Counted from the stretch's first letter, positions 1 through 9,043 are shown. The stretch: DNA of 35,301 bases from UBA1181 sp045639525 (GCA_045639525.1 JAZUDI010000031.1:1-35301); one strand, 5' to 3'. Numbers and translations: made by a program. The notes: generated from the letters alone by a model not told the origin.

Positions 1-101
1 TTTATTATCTGCTTGTTCATTTCAAATTCGCCCTGAAGTTTTCTTAATTTCTTAAATTGTCTAACTCCCTTAGCGAAAAACTTTTGTCGTAATATAATCA
101 T
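1..101 (-). CDS. Partial unknown gene running off the left edge
   Basis: An open frame of 33 codons on the minus strand starts at an ATG at 101-99 and stays open to the window edge. The ATG overlaps the TGA stop of the next gene upstream (ATGA, 4 bases), the usual sign of translational coupling. The visible residues are basic (MIILRQKFFAKGVRQFKKLR at the start), with no signal peptide and no recognised motif. The rest of the protein lies outside the window, so no function is proposed. A chance open frame of this length in AT-rich DNA cannot be ruled out; the overlap with a plausible gene is the main support. Confidence 0.4.
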   Translation of the reverse strand, partial: MIILRQKFFAKGVRQFKKLRKLQGEFEMNKQII

Positions 102-400
102 TTTCCATTAAACATAATGTTCTTAATACCATAGTATTCGATTGAATCTATGGATTTTAGATTGTGACTTTTCTTTTTAAAGGCCTTTTCCAACTCTTTT
201 GACAAATCTATCTTGAAATCATCTTTTGACACCTCCACATACACGAGAAAACCACTCTCTACATGAAAGTACTTATTGGCTAATTCAATACAGATGTCTT
301 CCACCTCTTCTCTCTTATCTGTGATTAGAAATAAGTCTGTACATGAACGTTCTATAGTTTGTTGGATTTTTTTTGCTTTCCTTATTTCTTCTAATGTCAT
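98..400 (-). CDS. Hypothetical 100-residue protein
   Basis: I do not recognise this protein. It is 100 residues, probably soluble, with no signal peptide or membrane segment. It looks like a small alpha/beta fold: a basic helical start (residues 3-19), a strand-like LFLITDK stretch, an acidic helix, a hydrophobic strand (GFLVYVEV, about residues 50-57), and a Lys-rich helix ending in NIMFNGK. It lies in AT-rich DNA unlike the neighbouring glgB unit, and its stop overlaps the start of the partial gene to its left, so the two are likely co-transcribed. Small paired genes like this are often toxin/antitoxin or immunity genes, but nothing in the sequence shows that. Confidence 0.5.
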   Translation of the reverse strand: MTLEEIRKAKKIQQTIERSCTDLFLITDKREEVEDICIELANKYFHVESGFLVYVEVSKDDFKIDLSKELEKAFKKKSHNLKSIDSIEYYGIKNIMFNGK

Positions 401-421
401 AATTTTTATTTTGAATTAGTA

Positions 422-511
422 TTACTTCGTACTTAGAGCAGGGTTATTCTCATCTGACGGTGGTATATCATCATTGCATTTAATACTAGCATAACTCATG
501 ATAAGCATCAT
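422..511 (-). CDS. Possible 29-residue peptide or gene remnant
   Basis: A short minus-strand frame begins with two tandem ATG codons and ends at TAA, 21 bases before the ATG of the 100-residue gene. The start is hydrophobic (MMLIMSYASI), followed by a Cys and an acidic, Pro-rich tail. It resembles a cut-down lipoprotein leader, but the residues before the Cys do not make a good lipobox and there is no basic n-region. It may be a leader peptide, a decayed gene end or chance. Confidence 0.15.
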   Translation of the reverse strand: MMLIMSYASIKCNDDIPPSDENNPALSTK

Positions 512-879
512 AAGTTTTAATATTATATAATTCCTTGCGTGTTAAATCTTTTAAGTCGTATTTCGTTGAAACATAATATCTTATAGATGTTTTCTTCTGA
601 AAAAAAATTCAACATTCTCCAAAGGCGAAACAATTTTCCCTCAATTTTTTTTCGCAAGACATATGATACAGCGAATGCTCATTTTGCTTGTCCCCCACAA
701 ATATAATGCTTTAATCTTTTATAATAACAATGATTACATCGAGCATTCGTTAGAAAAAAACGATGATTCTATTGGTGGTTTTGTTGATAAATATTTGTCC
801 TCAATCTGTCAATTACCGAAATTTTTTGCTAACTTTAAAAGTTGAATCATTTTATAAACTCATCAAAATTTTTTGAGTT
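512..879. other. AT-rich intergenic stretch ahead of glgB
   Basis: About 370 bases with no convincing gene. A 60-codon frame at 663-845 is AT-rich and not protein-like. The stretch holds a 9-bp perfect inverted repeat (672-680 with 741-749). A weaker dyad sits just before the glgB start, AACTCA at 857-862 with TGAGTT at 872-877. No clear TAnnTTTG promoter box was found. The glgB promoter presumably lies here but could not be placed. Confidence 0.5.
672..749. repeat. 9-bp inverted repeat with 60-base spacer
   Basis: CGAATGCTC at 672-680 is the exact reverse complement of GAGCATTCG at 741-749. The arms sit 130-200 bases ahead of the glgB start in otherwise AT-rich DNA. They could be a protein-binding dyad or the stem of a leader RNA. 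Confidence 0.45.
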
Positions 880-2895
880 ATGGATATGTTAAGACTGATT
901 AAGAATGACCAATGGCTGAAACCCTATCAGAATGCCATTTTAGGACGGTATAAATATTATATGAAGCGTGCCGCCGAATTGTGCGGAACACAATCCTTGT
1001 CCGATTTTTCGTCGGGTTACCTCTATTTCGGACTTCATAGAGAGGCTAAGCGATGGGTATTCCGTGAATGGGCGCCCAATGCGGAGCGCATCTTCTTGAT
1101 CGGAGACTTTAACGGATGGCGTGAAGAGCCTGCCTATGAGTTGAAAAAGATGAAGAATGGTGTCTGGCAAGCCGAATTGCCGGAGGATGCCATGAGACAT
1201 GGTGAGCTTTACAAAATGAAGGTCTATTGGGAAGGCGGATGTGGCGAGCGCATCCCCGCATGGGCCAACCGTGTGGTACAAGATGAGGAGACGAAACTTT
1301 TCAGCGCACAGGTTTGGGCGCCGGAAAAGCCCTATAAATTTAAGGTCAAGCGTTTTAAACCTTCTGTTTCCCCCTTGTTGATTTATGAGTCGCATGTGGG
1401 TATGTCGGGAGAGGCGGAGCGTGTCTCCACTTATCGTGAATTCAGGGAAAATGTCCTGCCTCGCATCGTTGCGGATGGATACAACTGCGTGCAGATCATG
1501 GCGATTCAGGAGCATCCATACTATGGTTCCTTTGGCTATCATGTCTCCAGTTTCTTCGCTCCCTCATCCCGCTTTGGTACGCCGGAGGAGTTGAAGGAGT
1601 TGATCGATGCAGCCCATGAGATGGGGCTTGCGGTGATCATGGATTTGGTGCATTCCCATGCGGTGAAGAACGTGAATGAAGGTTTGGGTTGCCTGGATGG
1701 TACCCGCTATCAATATTTCCATGACGGTCCCAAAGGCGAACATCAACAATGGGACTCTTTCTGTTTCAATTATGGCAAGAACGAGGTGATCCATTTCTTG
1801 CTTTCGAACTGTAAATATTGGATGGAGGAGTTTAATTTCGACGGTTTCCGTTTTGATGGAGTCACCTCCATGATCTATTTGGATCATGGAATGGGCAGTT
1901 CCTTCTCCAATTATGCCGATTATTATAATATGAACGAGGATGGCGACGCGATCTGCTACCTTACCTTGGCGAATCAGTTGATTCATGAGGTGAATCCTCG
2001 TGCGATCACCATCGCGGAGGATGTGAGTGGTATGCCGGGTCTCGCCGCGAAGATCAGTGATGGCGGTATGGGCTTCGACTATCGTTTGGCGATGGGCGTC
2101 CCTGATTTTTGGATCAAGACCATTAAGGAGTGTCGTGACGAGGAGTGGAAGCCGGGCCATATCCTATGGACCCTGACCAACCGTCGAAAGGATGAGAAGG
2201 TAATCTCCTATGCGGAGAGCCACGACCAAGCCTTGGTGGGCGATAAGACATTGATATTCAGATTGGCTGATGCCGATATGTATTGGCACATGTCCAGATT
2301 GTTCGACTCTTCCTATATGGTGGACCGGGCCATTGCGTTGCACAAGATGATCCGCCTCATCACCCTTACCACCACCAATGGTGGATATCTGAACTTTATG
2401 GGTAATGAGTTCGGCCATCCTGAGTGGGTGGATTTCCCTCGTGAGGGAAATGGCTGGTCGTACAAATATGCTCGACGCCAATGGCACTTGGTGGATGATA
2501 CCGACTTGAAATACAAATATTTGGGCGATTTTGACAAAGCGATGATCCATCTGATCCGTGAGTCAAGAAAGTTCAATGAGTCGCCGTTGATAGAGTTGTG
2601 GGACAAATCGGATGACCAAGTATTGGCCTTCCGAAGAAAAGATTTGGTCTTTGTCTTTAATTTTCACCCATATAAGTCGTTCTCCGATTATGGTATCTTG
2701 ACGGAGAGCGGAGAGTACGAGATGGTACTTAACACCGATGATAAGGAGTTTGGTGGTTTTGGATTGGTGGACAATAGCCAGAGTCACTTCACCCAGCAGG
2801 AGGAGAAGCCTCGTCCCGATGGAAAGGAGTGGCTGCTGCTCTATTTGCCAGCCCGTTCCGCTTGTGTGTTGAGGCTAAAAGATGCGGAGGAGTGA
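880..2895 (+). CDS. glgB: 1,4-alpha-glucan branching enzyme (GH13)
   Basis: This cytoplasmic enzyme moves alpha-1,4-glucan segments onto alpha-1,6 branch points during glycogen synthesis. The order is an N-terminal CBM48-like domain (about 45-140), a GH13 barrel (about 150-550) and an all-beta C-terminal domain. The catalytic set is visible: nucleophile Asp316 in GFRFDGVTS, acid Glu370 in IAEDVSG, and the transition-state His-Asp pair 438-439 in SYAESHDQ. The length of 671 residues fits the eukaryote-like branching enzymes common in Bacteroidetes. A second Met two codons in is an alternative start. The next gene (NfeD-like) follows after 25 bases, so the two are probably co-transcribed. No other glycogen genes are nearby. 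Confidence 0.95.
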   Translation: MDMLRLIKNDQWLKPYQNAILGRYKYYMKRAAELCGTQSLSDFSSGYLYFGLHREAKRWVFREWAPNAERIFLIGDFNGWREEPAYELKKMKNGVWQAELPEDAMRHGELYKMKVYWEGGCGERIPAWANRVVQDEETKLFSAQVWAPEKPYKFKVKRFKPSVSPLLIYESHVGMSGEAERVSTYREFRENVLPRIVADGYNCVQIMAIQEHPYYGSFGYHVSSFFAPSSRFGTPEELKELIDAAHEMGLAVIMDLVHSHAVKNVNEGLGCLDGTRYQYFHDGPKGEHQQWDSFCFNYGKNEVIHFLLSNCKYWMEEFNFDGFRFDGVTSMIYLDHGMGSSFSNYADYYNMNEDGDAICYLTLANQLIHEVNPRAITIAEDVSGMPGLAAKISDGGMGFDYRLAMGVPDFWIKTIKECRDEEWKPGHILWTLTNRRKDEKVISYAESHDQALVGDKTLIFRLADADMYWHMSRLFDSSYMVDRAIALHKMIRLITLTTTNGGYLNFMGNEFGHPEWVDFPREGNGWSYKYARRQWHLVDDTDLKYKYLGDFDKAMIHLIRESRKFNESPLIELWDKSDDQVLAFRRKDLVFVFNFHPYKSFSDYGILTESGEYEMVLNTDDKEFGGFGLVDNSQSHFTQQEEKPRPDGKEWLLLYLPARSACVLRLKDAEE

Positions 2896-2920
2896 ATTGC
2901 GTAACTTAAAAAACAAGTTG

Positions 2921-4300
2921 ATGAAAAAGAGATTATTTTTTTTGCTGTCTATATGGATGATGTTGTTCGCCGATGTCTTTGCGGTGAAACATTATCATGA
3001 GATTAAAATTTTCGAGGAGATTGGAAGCACCTCGTGGATCCATTTGAAGAAGGGTATGGAGGAGGCTCGCTCCAAGAAGGTGGATGGCATATTCATTCAC
3101 ATGAACACTTATGGCGGTTTGGTGAACTATGCCGATTCCATGCGTACATTGATCATCAATTGTGAAATTCCGGTCTATGTGTTTATCGACAACAATGCGG
3201 CCTCTGCCGGGGCCTTGATCTCCATAGCGTGTGACAGCATCTATATGCGGGAGGGAGGAAACATAGGCGCCGCTACGGTGGTAAACGATAATGGCGAGAA
3301 GATGCCGGATAAGTACCAGTCATATATGCGCTCCACCATTCGTTCGACGGCGGAGAGCCATGGAAAGGTGAAGGTTGTGGTAAATGGCGACACGGTGGAG
3401 AAGTGGCGTCGTGATCCGCTCATTGCGGAGGCGATGGTGGACGAACGGGTTGTCGTGCCTGGTATCGTGGATTCCACCAAGATTTTGACCTTTACCGCTA
3501 ACGAGGCGATAGCGAATGGCTACTGTGAAGGAAAATATAACTCTATTCCCGAAATCATTTTGCAGGGATTCCATGAGGATGATTATGAGTTGACCTCCTA
3601 TAGGGCGACTGTGTTCGATAGCATTTTAGGCTTCTTGACCAGTCCTGTTTTGCAGGGCTTCTTGATCATGATTATCATCGGAGGCATCTATTTTGAGATG
3701 CAGACACCAGGTATTGGCTTCGCCTTGTTGGCTTCGGTTGTCGCCGCGTTGCTCTATTTCGCTCCGCTCTATTTGGATGGTCTGACCGATTTGTGGGAGG
3801 CTATCCTCTTTGTGGTCGGAGTGGTCCTGCTACTGCTGGAAATCTTTGTGATACCGGGATTCGGTGTGGCGGGTATCCTGGGAATTATATTCATTGTGGC
3901 GGGATTGACGCTGAGCCTTTTGCCGAATGATCTATTCGATTTCGGCGGTGTTTCATGGAGTGCGACTTATACCGCTTTGATTACTGTGCTACTCGCCATA
4001 ATCGGCTCTTTCGGATTGGTGGCTTTCTTGGCTTCCAAAATCGGAACGGACGGAATCTTTAAGAATTTGGCATTGACAAAATCCCAAGATAACGAAGAGG
4101 GGTATGTAAGTAATAATGTCTCGCTGAACGCATTGGCTGGTAAGGTGGGAGTGACGGAGACGGATCTTCGCCCAGCAGGTAAGGTGATGGTGGAAGGTGA
4201 AATTTACGATGCTGTCGCCGAAAACGGATTCATCAACAAGGGAGAAGAGGTGATTGTCCGAAAATATGAGATGGGACAAATGTATGTAAGATTGAAATAG
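2921..4300 (+). CDS. NfeD-like membrane-bound serine protease (ClpP class)
   Basis: A 459-residue membrane protein with a signal peptide (about 1-21), a periplasmic ClpP-fold serine protease domain, four or five membrane helices (about 240-380) and a soluble C-terminal NfeD domain of OB type (about 390-459). The likely Ser-Lys dyad is Ser95 in NNAASAGAL and Lys131 in MPDKYQSYM, matching the layout of the archaeal PH1510 protease. In this family the protease cleaves membrane proteins such as stomatin-type partners, and it is usually encoded beside a flotillin or stomatin gene. Here the FloA gene is about 15 kb away. An upstream ATG at 2882 overlaps glgB but adds 13 charged residues before the signal peptide, so 2921 is preferred. 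The M16 peptidase gene starts 6 bases after the stop. Confidence 0.88.
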   Translation: MKKRLFFLLSIWMMLFADVFAVKHYHEIKIFEEIGSTSWIHLKKGMEEARSKKVDGIFIHMNTYGGLVNYADSMRTLIINCEIPVYVFIDNNAASAGALISIACDSIYMREGGNIGAATVVNDNGEKMPDKYQSYMRSTIRSTAESHGKVKVVVNGDTVEKWRRDPLIAEAMVDERVVVPGIVDSTKILTFTANEAIANGYCEGKYNSIPEIILQGFHEDDYELTSYRATVFDSILGFLTSPVLQGFLIMIIIGGIYFEMQTPGIGFALLASVVAALLYFAPLYLDGLTDLWEAILFVVGVVLLLLEIFVIPGFGVAGILGIIFIVAGLTLSLLPNDLFDFGGVSWSATYTALITVLLAIIGSFGLVAFLASKIGTDGIFKNLALTKSQDNEEGYVSNNVSLNALAGKVGVTETDLRPAGKVMVEGEIYDAVAENGFINKGEEVIVRKYEMGQMYVRLK

Positions 4301-4306
4301 AGAGAA

Positions 4307-5545
4307 ATGGCTATCAATAAATTTGTGTTGAAGAATGGATTGCGTGTCGTCCATCAAGAGGACACCGCCTCTCCAATGGTGGTGATTAATACCCTTTATG
4401 ATGTGGGAGCCAAGGATGAGGATCCCGACCATACGGGTTTCGCCCATCTGTTCGAACATTTGATGTTTGGTGGTTCCATCAACATCCCGTCATACGATGA
4501 GCCTATCCAGAATGCGGGAGGCGAGGACAACGCATGGACTTGCGAGGATTTCACCAATTATTATGTGATGATTCCCGCCTCCAATGTGGAGGTTGCCCTT
4601 TGGTTGGAGTCGGACCGTATGTTGAGCCTCAATTTTAGCCAAAAGAGTTTGGATGTGCAGCGCAACGTCGTTTGCGAAGAGTTCAAACAACGCAATTTGA
4701 ACCAACCCTATGGTGATGTCTCGCATCTGGTGAGAAGCATGGTCTTTAAGAGACATCCCTATGCATGGCCGACCATTGGTAAGGAGCTTTCGCATATCGA
4801 GAATGCCACTTTGGATGAGGTGAAGCAGTTCTTTTTCTCCCACTATGCGCCTAACAACGCGATTCTATCCGTGGTGGGCAATATCTCCTTCGAGGAGACA
4901 AAACGGTTGGTGGAGAAGTGGTATGGGGATATTCCCCGCCGGGATGTCCGTCTCCGTCAATTGCCGGAAGAGCCGAAACAGACAGAACCGAGACGGATGG
5001 AGGTGGAGCGCAATGTGCCGGCAAGTATGATTTACAAGGTGTACCATATCTGTGGTCGGTTGGAGAAGGATTACTTTGTCTCTGATATTATTTCAGATGT
5101 GTTGTCTAATGGAAAATCATCTCGACTATACCAAAAGTTGGTGAAGGAGCGTCCGCTGTTCACGGAGGTCAATGCCTATATTTCCGGTGATATCGAGACG
5201 GGAATGTTCTATGTGGTAGGCCTCCTGGCGGAAGGAACCACATTTGAGGAGGCGGAGGCAGCCTTGGATGCGGAGTTGAAACTGCTTCGCGATGAATTGG
5301 TCCCTGTATCGGAGTTGGATAAGTGGAAGAACAAATATGAGGCGACGCAGGTGTTGGAGAATATGACACTTTTGAAACGAGCGAATAATTTGGCGTATTA
5401 TGAATTGTTGGGGGATGCTAATCTGATGTACGAAGAGGTGGAGAATTACCGCAAGGTGACGCCTCAGGATCTGCAACGTTACGCCAGAGAGGTGTTTGTT
5501 CCGGAAAATTGTTCCACATTGATTTATAAGGCGAAGAAACAATAG
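4307..5545 (+). CDS. M16 family zinc metallopeptidase (pitrilysin/insulinase)
   Basis: A 412-residue single-unit M16 peptidase. The inverted zinc motif HLFEH (His47, Glu50, His51) is intact, and the third ligand is likely Glu124 or Glu125 in VVCEEF. The inactive-like second half (about 185-410) completes the clamshell. Relatives of this length act as pairs or dimers and degrade peptides or trim processed proteins. There is no signal peptide, so a cytoplasmic place is likely. It starts 6 bases after the NfeD-like gene and is the last gene of the glgB unit, with a terminator-like hairpin 40 bases after the stop. Confidence 0.92.
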   Translation: MAINKFVLKNGLRVVHQEDTASPMVVINTLYDVGAKDEDPDHTGFAHLFEHLMFGGSINIPSYDEPIQNAGGEDNAWTCEDFTNYYVMIPASNVEVALWLESDRMLSLNFSQKSLDVQRNVVCEEFKQRNLNQPYGDVSHLVRSMVFKRHPYAWPTIGKELSHIENATLDEVKQFFFSHYAPNNAILSVVGNISFEETKRLVEKWYGDIPRRDVRLRQLPEEPKQTEPRRMEVERNVPASMIYKVYHICGRLEKDYFVSDIISDVLSNGKSSRLYQKLVKERPLFTEVNAYISGDIETGMFYVVGLLAEGTTFEEAEAALDAELKLLRDELVPVSELDKWKNKYEATQVLENMTLLKRANNLAYYELLGDANLMYEEVENYRKVTPQDLQRYAREVFVPENCSTLIYKAKKQ

Positions 5546-5584
5546 GAAGGATATTCCCTTCTTGATATTAAATTTTAGATTGAG

Positions 5585-5630
5585 TGCGCGATGATTTGAC
5601 TGAATGTTAGATTATCGCGCATTTCTTGTT
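5585..5630 (+). terminator. Likely terminator after the M16 peptidase gene
   Basis: An 8-bp GC-rich stem, TGCGCGAT (5585-5592) with ATCGCGCA (5614-5621), is followed by a T-rich run. The loop of about 21 bases is long for an intrinsic terminator. Confidence 0.55.
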
Positions 5631-5793
5631 TAAAATAATCTATTAAGGGGCTGGTGTGTCGGAAGATGATACAAAATCACTAATGTTTGGAATTTTTTTC
5701 CTCATCTATTTCCAGAATATGCGCTAAAATTGTAACTTGAAAAGTGGGGGAAAATATAGAACTTTTTTCGTCGCGTAAAAATGAATTGGGAGT

Positions 5794-5824
5794 GTTGGCT
5801 ATCCTATAAAAATAGGATGTCAAC
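5794..5824 (+). promoter_or_regulatory. Stable stem-loop in the leader of the esterase/GH43 gene
   Basis: GTTGGC-T-ATCCTA (5794-5806) pairs with TAGGAT-GTCAAC (5813-5824) around a TAAAAA loop, giving 12 pairs with one G-U and one bulged T. It ends 30 bases before the start codon. The rest of the 309-base gap (5546-5854) holds the terminator hairpin and AT-rich DNA, with no clear TAnnTTTG box and no gene. The hairpin may stabilise the mRNA 5' end or be a control site. Confidence 0.5.
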
Positions 5825-5854
5825 GATTAATAATAAACTAATACGTTTAATATC

Positions 5855-8800
5855 ATGAGAACAATTTACAAATCGATCGTTGTATCCGCCATTGGCGCGA
5901 TGCTTTCCGTATCGGCTGTCGCTCAGACTCTTCCTGGTGTGAAAAGCGATATCTATGTGAATGGAAAGAAACGTACCATTGATGTCTATGCGCCTAATGG
6001 AATGGGAGAGAACAGACCGATGGTGATTTCCGCCCACGGTATGGGGCAGGATATTGATTATCAAAAGCAACAGTCCAGATGGGATCAGGTGGCCGATACC
6101 GCTAAATTCCTTGTCGTTTATCCTCAATCGGATGGATCCACTTGGAACTTGGATGGTAATGGCGCTGATATTGCTTTCATCAAGGCTATCATCAAGGAGA
6201 TGAGTTCAAAGTATAAGATTGACTTGGATCGTGTCTATATGTCAGGTTTCTCCATGGGTGGTATGCTCACCTATGCTGTGGCCAACAATATGGCGGATCA
6301 GATCGCCGCTTGCGCGCCTGTGTCAGGTTATCCGATAGGCGATAAGACGGCTAAGCCATCTCGTCCAATGCCTATTATCCACACCAATGGTGATAAGGAT
6401 GATGTGGTCCACTATGAGCCATGGAGCGGTACATTCAACGGCATGTATCAGAATCAACAAGGAGCTTACGCGCAAGCGGAATCGTGGGCGAAGGCGAATG
6501 GTTGCGACGCGACGCCCGTTGAATCTGTGGTCGATGGTGCTGCCACCCGTTACCTGTGGAAGAATGGTAAATGTGGTGTGGAGGTTTGTTTGAACAAGGT
6601 ATATGGTAAAGGTCACTGGCCATCCAATGACAAGTATCACTCTGTTCGTGAGATCTGGAAATTCGTTAGCCGCTTCTCTTTGAAGTGTGGAGAGGTAGGC
6701 GTCGGCGGAGGATCCACTCCAGTAGAACCGGAGGAGGTTGGTCCATACAATGGATCTCCTGCCGCTATTCCAGGTACGATTGAGGCAGAGGCGTATGACC
6801 TGGGTGGACAAGGCGTCTCATATAATGATAAGGATAGTGAAAACCGAGGTGAGGCGTTCCGTAAGGATGGTGTCGATATCTATACGGGTGCCACTGGATT
6901 TGTCGTAGGATACAACCAGAGTGGAGAGTGGCTGAACTATACGGTGGATGTGAAGGAGACCTCTAAATATACAGTTACGGTCTCCGCGGCTACCGATAAC
7001 GCCTCCGCGTCATTCCAACTTTTGATTGATGGTGTGGCGATTACAGGTGAGGTCTCTGCTCCCAATACGGGTAGTTTTAAGACCTTCTCCTCTGTGATGG
7101 CCCGCACAAAGGAGATTTCCGCAGGTCAACATACCCTTCAATTGAAGATTGTTGGCGATTGGTTCGACATTGATAATATGAAATTCGAGAAGTATGAGTC
7201 TAATGGTAACGAGCCATACGATGATAAGGGATGTGTCGTAGGAAAACGTGATGATGCGGAGCTCGCATCTCTATTCTCCTCCATTAGGTTGAGCAACGTT
7301 AATCCGAAGGTGAAACCTACCACCAACCATAACCCGATTATGACGCAACGTTACGGAGCGGACCCTTGCGCGATGGTATATGGCGACTCTGTCTATATCT
7401 ATATGACCCACGATGTCTATGAGTATGACAACAATGGAAATATCAAGGATAATGGATATGGTAAAATTACGGAGATTGTCTGTGTCTCTTCCGCTGACCT
7501 TGTGAACTGGACCGACCATGGACCGATGAAGGTGGCAGGCTCTGGAGGTATCTCCAAAGCTGTCAACTCTTGGGCGCCAACCGCTTGCCATGCGAAGATA
7601 AATGGTAAGGATCGTTTCTTCCTCTATTTCGCTAACAATGGAAACGGAATCTATGTGGTCGCTTCCGATACGCCTTACGGACCATGGGAGGATGTGAAGA
7701 ATGGTCAGGGACTCATCACCCGTTCCACGCCAAATTGTGGAAATGTGACTTGGTTGTTCGACCCAGCTGTCCTTGTGGACGACGATGGTACTGGTTACCT
7801 CTACTTCGGTGGTGGTGTGCCTGACGGAAAGCAAGCGAACCCAGGAACTGCCCGCATTGCGAAATTGGGTAAGGATTTCATCAGCATCGAGGGGACACCA
7901 ACCACTTTGAACCCTCCTTATTTGTTTGAGGATGCGGGTATCAATAAGATTGGTAAAAACTATGTTTACTCATATTGTACCAACTGGAATGTGCCAGGCG
8001 GTAATCAATACGGTATCTCCAACGCTGTCATTGCGACGATGACATCCTCAAATCCAATGACAGGATTCAATTTCGACCGTAAGGTGTTCGATAATCCATC
8101 TAGGTGGTTGGGAGATAATGGTAACAACCACCATGGATTCTTTAAGTTCAAGGATAGATGGTATATCTGCTACCATAGCCAGTGGATCCAGAACCAGATC
8201 GGCGTGAAGGGAGGATATCGTTGCTCTCACGTTGATTATGCGGATGTGGATGAGTCTTTGGGTAGAATCAATGGTGTCACTGCTGGAACGACCAAGGGAG
8301 TTGCTCAAGTCACCTTTGTGGATGCGACCAAGACCATTCAAGCGGAGTGTTTCGCTTGGCAAAGTGGCGTGGAGGTCAATTACATAGGTAGATCTGTAGG
8401 TATGGCCGTCAGTGGTAAGGATGGCGCTTGGATCGGACTTAGCGGCGTTAAGGCGCAAGGCGTGAATCGTTTCAAGGCACGTGTTTCGGCTCCATGTGGT
8501 GGTGCGATCAGAATCTCTACCGGTTCAGCGGGCGGCCCTGTTATCGGATATTTGAATGTTGAGTCCAACGATTCATTTGAGGAGTTTGAGTGTAAGTTGT
8601 CATCCGATATTCCGACTGCTACCGATCTGTTCTTCACGTTCAGCGGTGAGTTGAAGTTCGACTCTTGGGAGATGTTCTATGCGGATCCTACTGATGTGGA
8701 GTCGATCGATATCACTTCGTCCGCTCTCGCTGTGGAGCCTAATCCTGCAAGAGATGAGGTCATCGTAAGTGGTTTGTCGGAGGGAGATGTGGTCTCAATT

Positions 8801-8935
8801 ATCTCCGTGAATGGTGCTGTGGTGAAGCGATTTGTGGCTGAAGCGGAATCCATGGAGGTTATCGTCTCTGATCTTGCGTCAGGTATCTATGCAGTGTCAA
8901 ATGGTGCGAAGATTGCCAAAATGATAAAAGAGTAA
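5855..8935 (+). CDS. Secreted CE1 esterase / CBM6 / GH43 fusion with T9SS sorting tail
   Basis: A 1026-residue secreted enzyme for plant cell wall xylan. Order: signal peptide (about 1-24); an alpha/beta hydrolase of the CE1 / PHB-depolymerase type (about 25-278) with nucleophile Ser133 in GFSMGG and likely His254 in KGHWPS; a linker; a CBM6 domain (about 303-446); a GH43 five-bladed propeller (about 485-800) with likely base Asp503 (GADP), Asp636 (LFDPAV) and acid Glu692 (LFEDAG); a CBM6-like beta domain (about 826-945); and a type IX secretion C-terminal tail (about 955-1026). Family knowledge suggests the esterase removes feruloyl or acetyl groups and GH43 removes arabinose or xylose, so both may act on one decorated xylan chain at the cell surface. 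No SusC/SusD genes are nearby. Exact substrates are inferred. Confidence 0.9.
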   Translation: MRTIYKSIVVSAIGAMLSVSAVAQTLPGVKSDIYVNGKKRTIDVYAPNGMGENRPMVISAHGMGQDIDYQKQQSRWDQVADTAKFLVVYPQSDGSTWNLDGNGADIAFIKAIIKEMSSKYKIDLDRVYMSGFSMGGMLTYAVANNMADQIAACAPVSGYPIGDKTAKPSRPMPIIHTNGDKDDVVHYEPWSGTFNGMYQNQQGAYAQAESWAKANGCDATPVESVVDGAATRYLWKNGKCGVEVCLNKVYGKGHWPSNDKYHSVREIWKFVSRFSLKCGEVGVGGGSTPVEPEEVGPYNGSPAAIPGTIEAEAYDLGGQGVSYNDKDSENRGEAFRKDGVDIYTGATGFVVGYNQSGEWLNYTVDVKETSKYTVTVSAATDNASASFQLLIDGVAITGEVSAPNTGSFKTFSSVMARTKEISAGQHTLQLKIVGDWFDIDNMKFEKYESNGNEPYDDKGCVVGKRDDAELASLFSSIRLSNVNPKVKPTTNHNPIMTQRYGADPCAMVYGDSVYIYMTHDVYEYDNNGNIKDNGYGKITEIVCVSSADLVNWTDHGPMKVAGSGGISKAVNSWAPTACHAKINGKDRFFLYFANNGNGIYVVASDTPYGPWEDVKNGQGLITRSTPNCGNVTWLFDPAVLVDDDGTGYLYFGGGVPDGKQANPGTARIAKLGKDFISIEGTPTTLNPPYLFEDAGINKIGKNYVYSYCTNWNVPGGNQYGISNAVIATMTSSNPMTGFNFDRKVFDNPSRWLGDNGNNHHGFFKFKDRWYICYHSQWIQNQIGVKGGYRCSHVDYADVDESLGRINGVTAGTTKGVAQVTFVDATKTIQAECFAWQSGVEVNYIGRSVGMAVSGKDGAWIGLSGVKAQGVNRFKARVSAPCGGAIRISTGSAGGPVIGYLNVESNDSFEEFECKLSSDIPTATDLFFTFSGELKFDSWEMFYADPTDVESIDITSSALAVEPNPARDEVIVSGLSEGDVVSIISVNGAVVKRFVAEAESMEVIVSDLASGIYAVSNGAKIAKMIKE

Positions 8936-8962
8936 CTTCGAATCTTATAGGGCAATAAATAG

Positions 8963-8998
8963 AAAACCCCGTGCATCCGTTGGAATGTACGGGGTTTT
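8963..8998. terminator. Bidirectional terminator between convergent genes
   Basis: AAAACCCCGTGCAT (8963-8976) pairs with ATGTACGGGGTTTT (8985-8998), a 14-bp stem with one G-U pair and an 8-base loop. It has a T-run after it on the plus strand and another on the minus strand, so it can end both the esterase/GH43 transcript and the converging TPR transcript. Confidence 0.9.
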
Positions 8999-9043
8999 TG
9001 TGTGTGGAGATGCGTTACATTGAGCAAAGTCGTGTCGCCTCCC

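Noticed and set aside
663..845. 60-codon plus-strand frame ahead of glgB
   Set aside because: Asn/Lys/Phe-rich composition of AT-rich intergenic DNA, no motif, and it contains one of the inverted-repeat arms.
940..1542. 200-codon minus-strand frame inside glgB
   Set aside because: Shadow of a confident GH13 gene; no recognisable protein.
2882..2920. Earlier ATG for the NfeD-like gene overlapping glgB
   Set aside because: It places 13 charged residues before a normal signal peptide; the ATG at 2921 fits better.
6323..6811. 162-codon minus-strand frame inside the esterase domain
   Set aside because: Shadow frame; the sense strand carries intact catalytic motifs.
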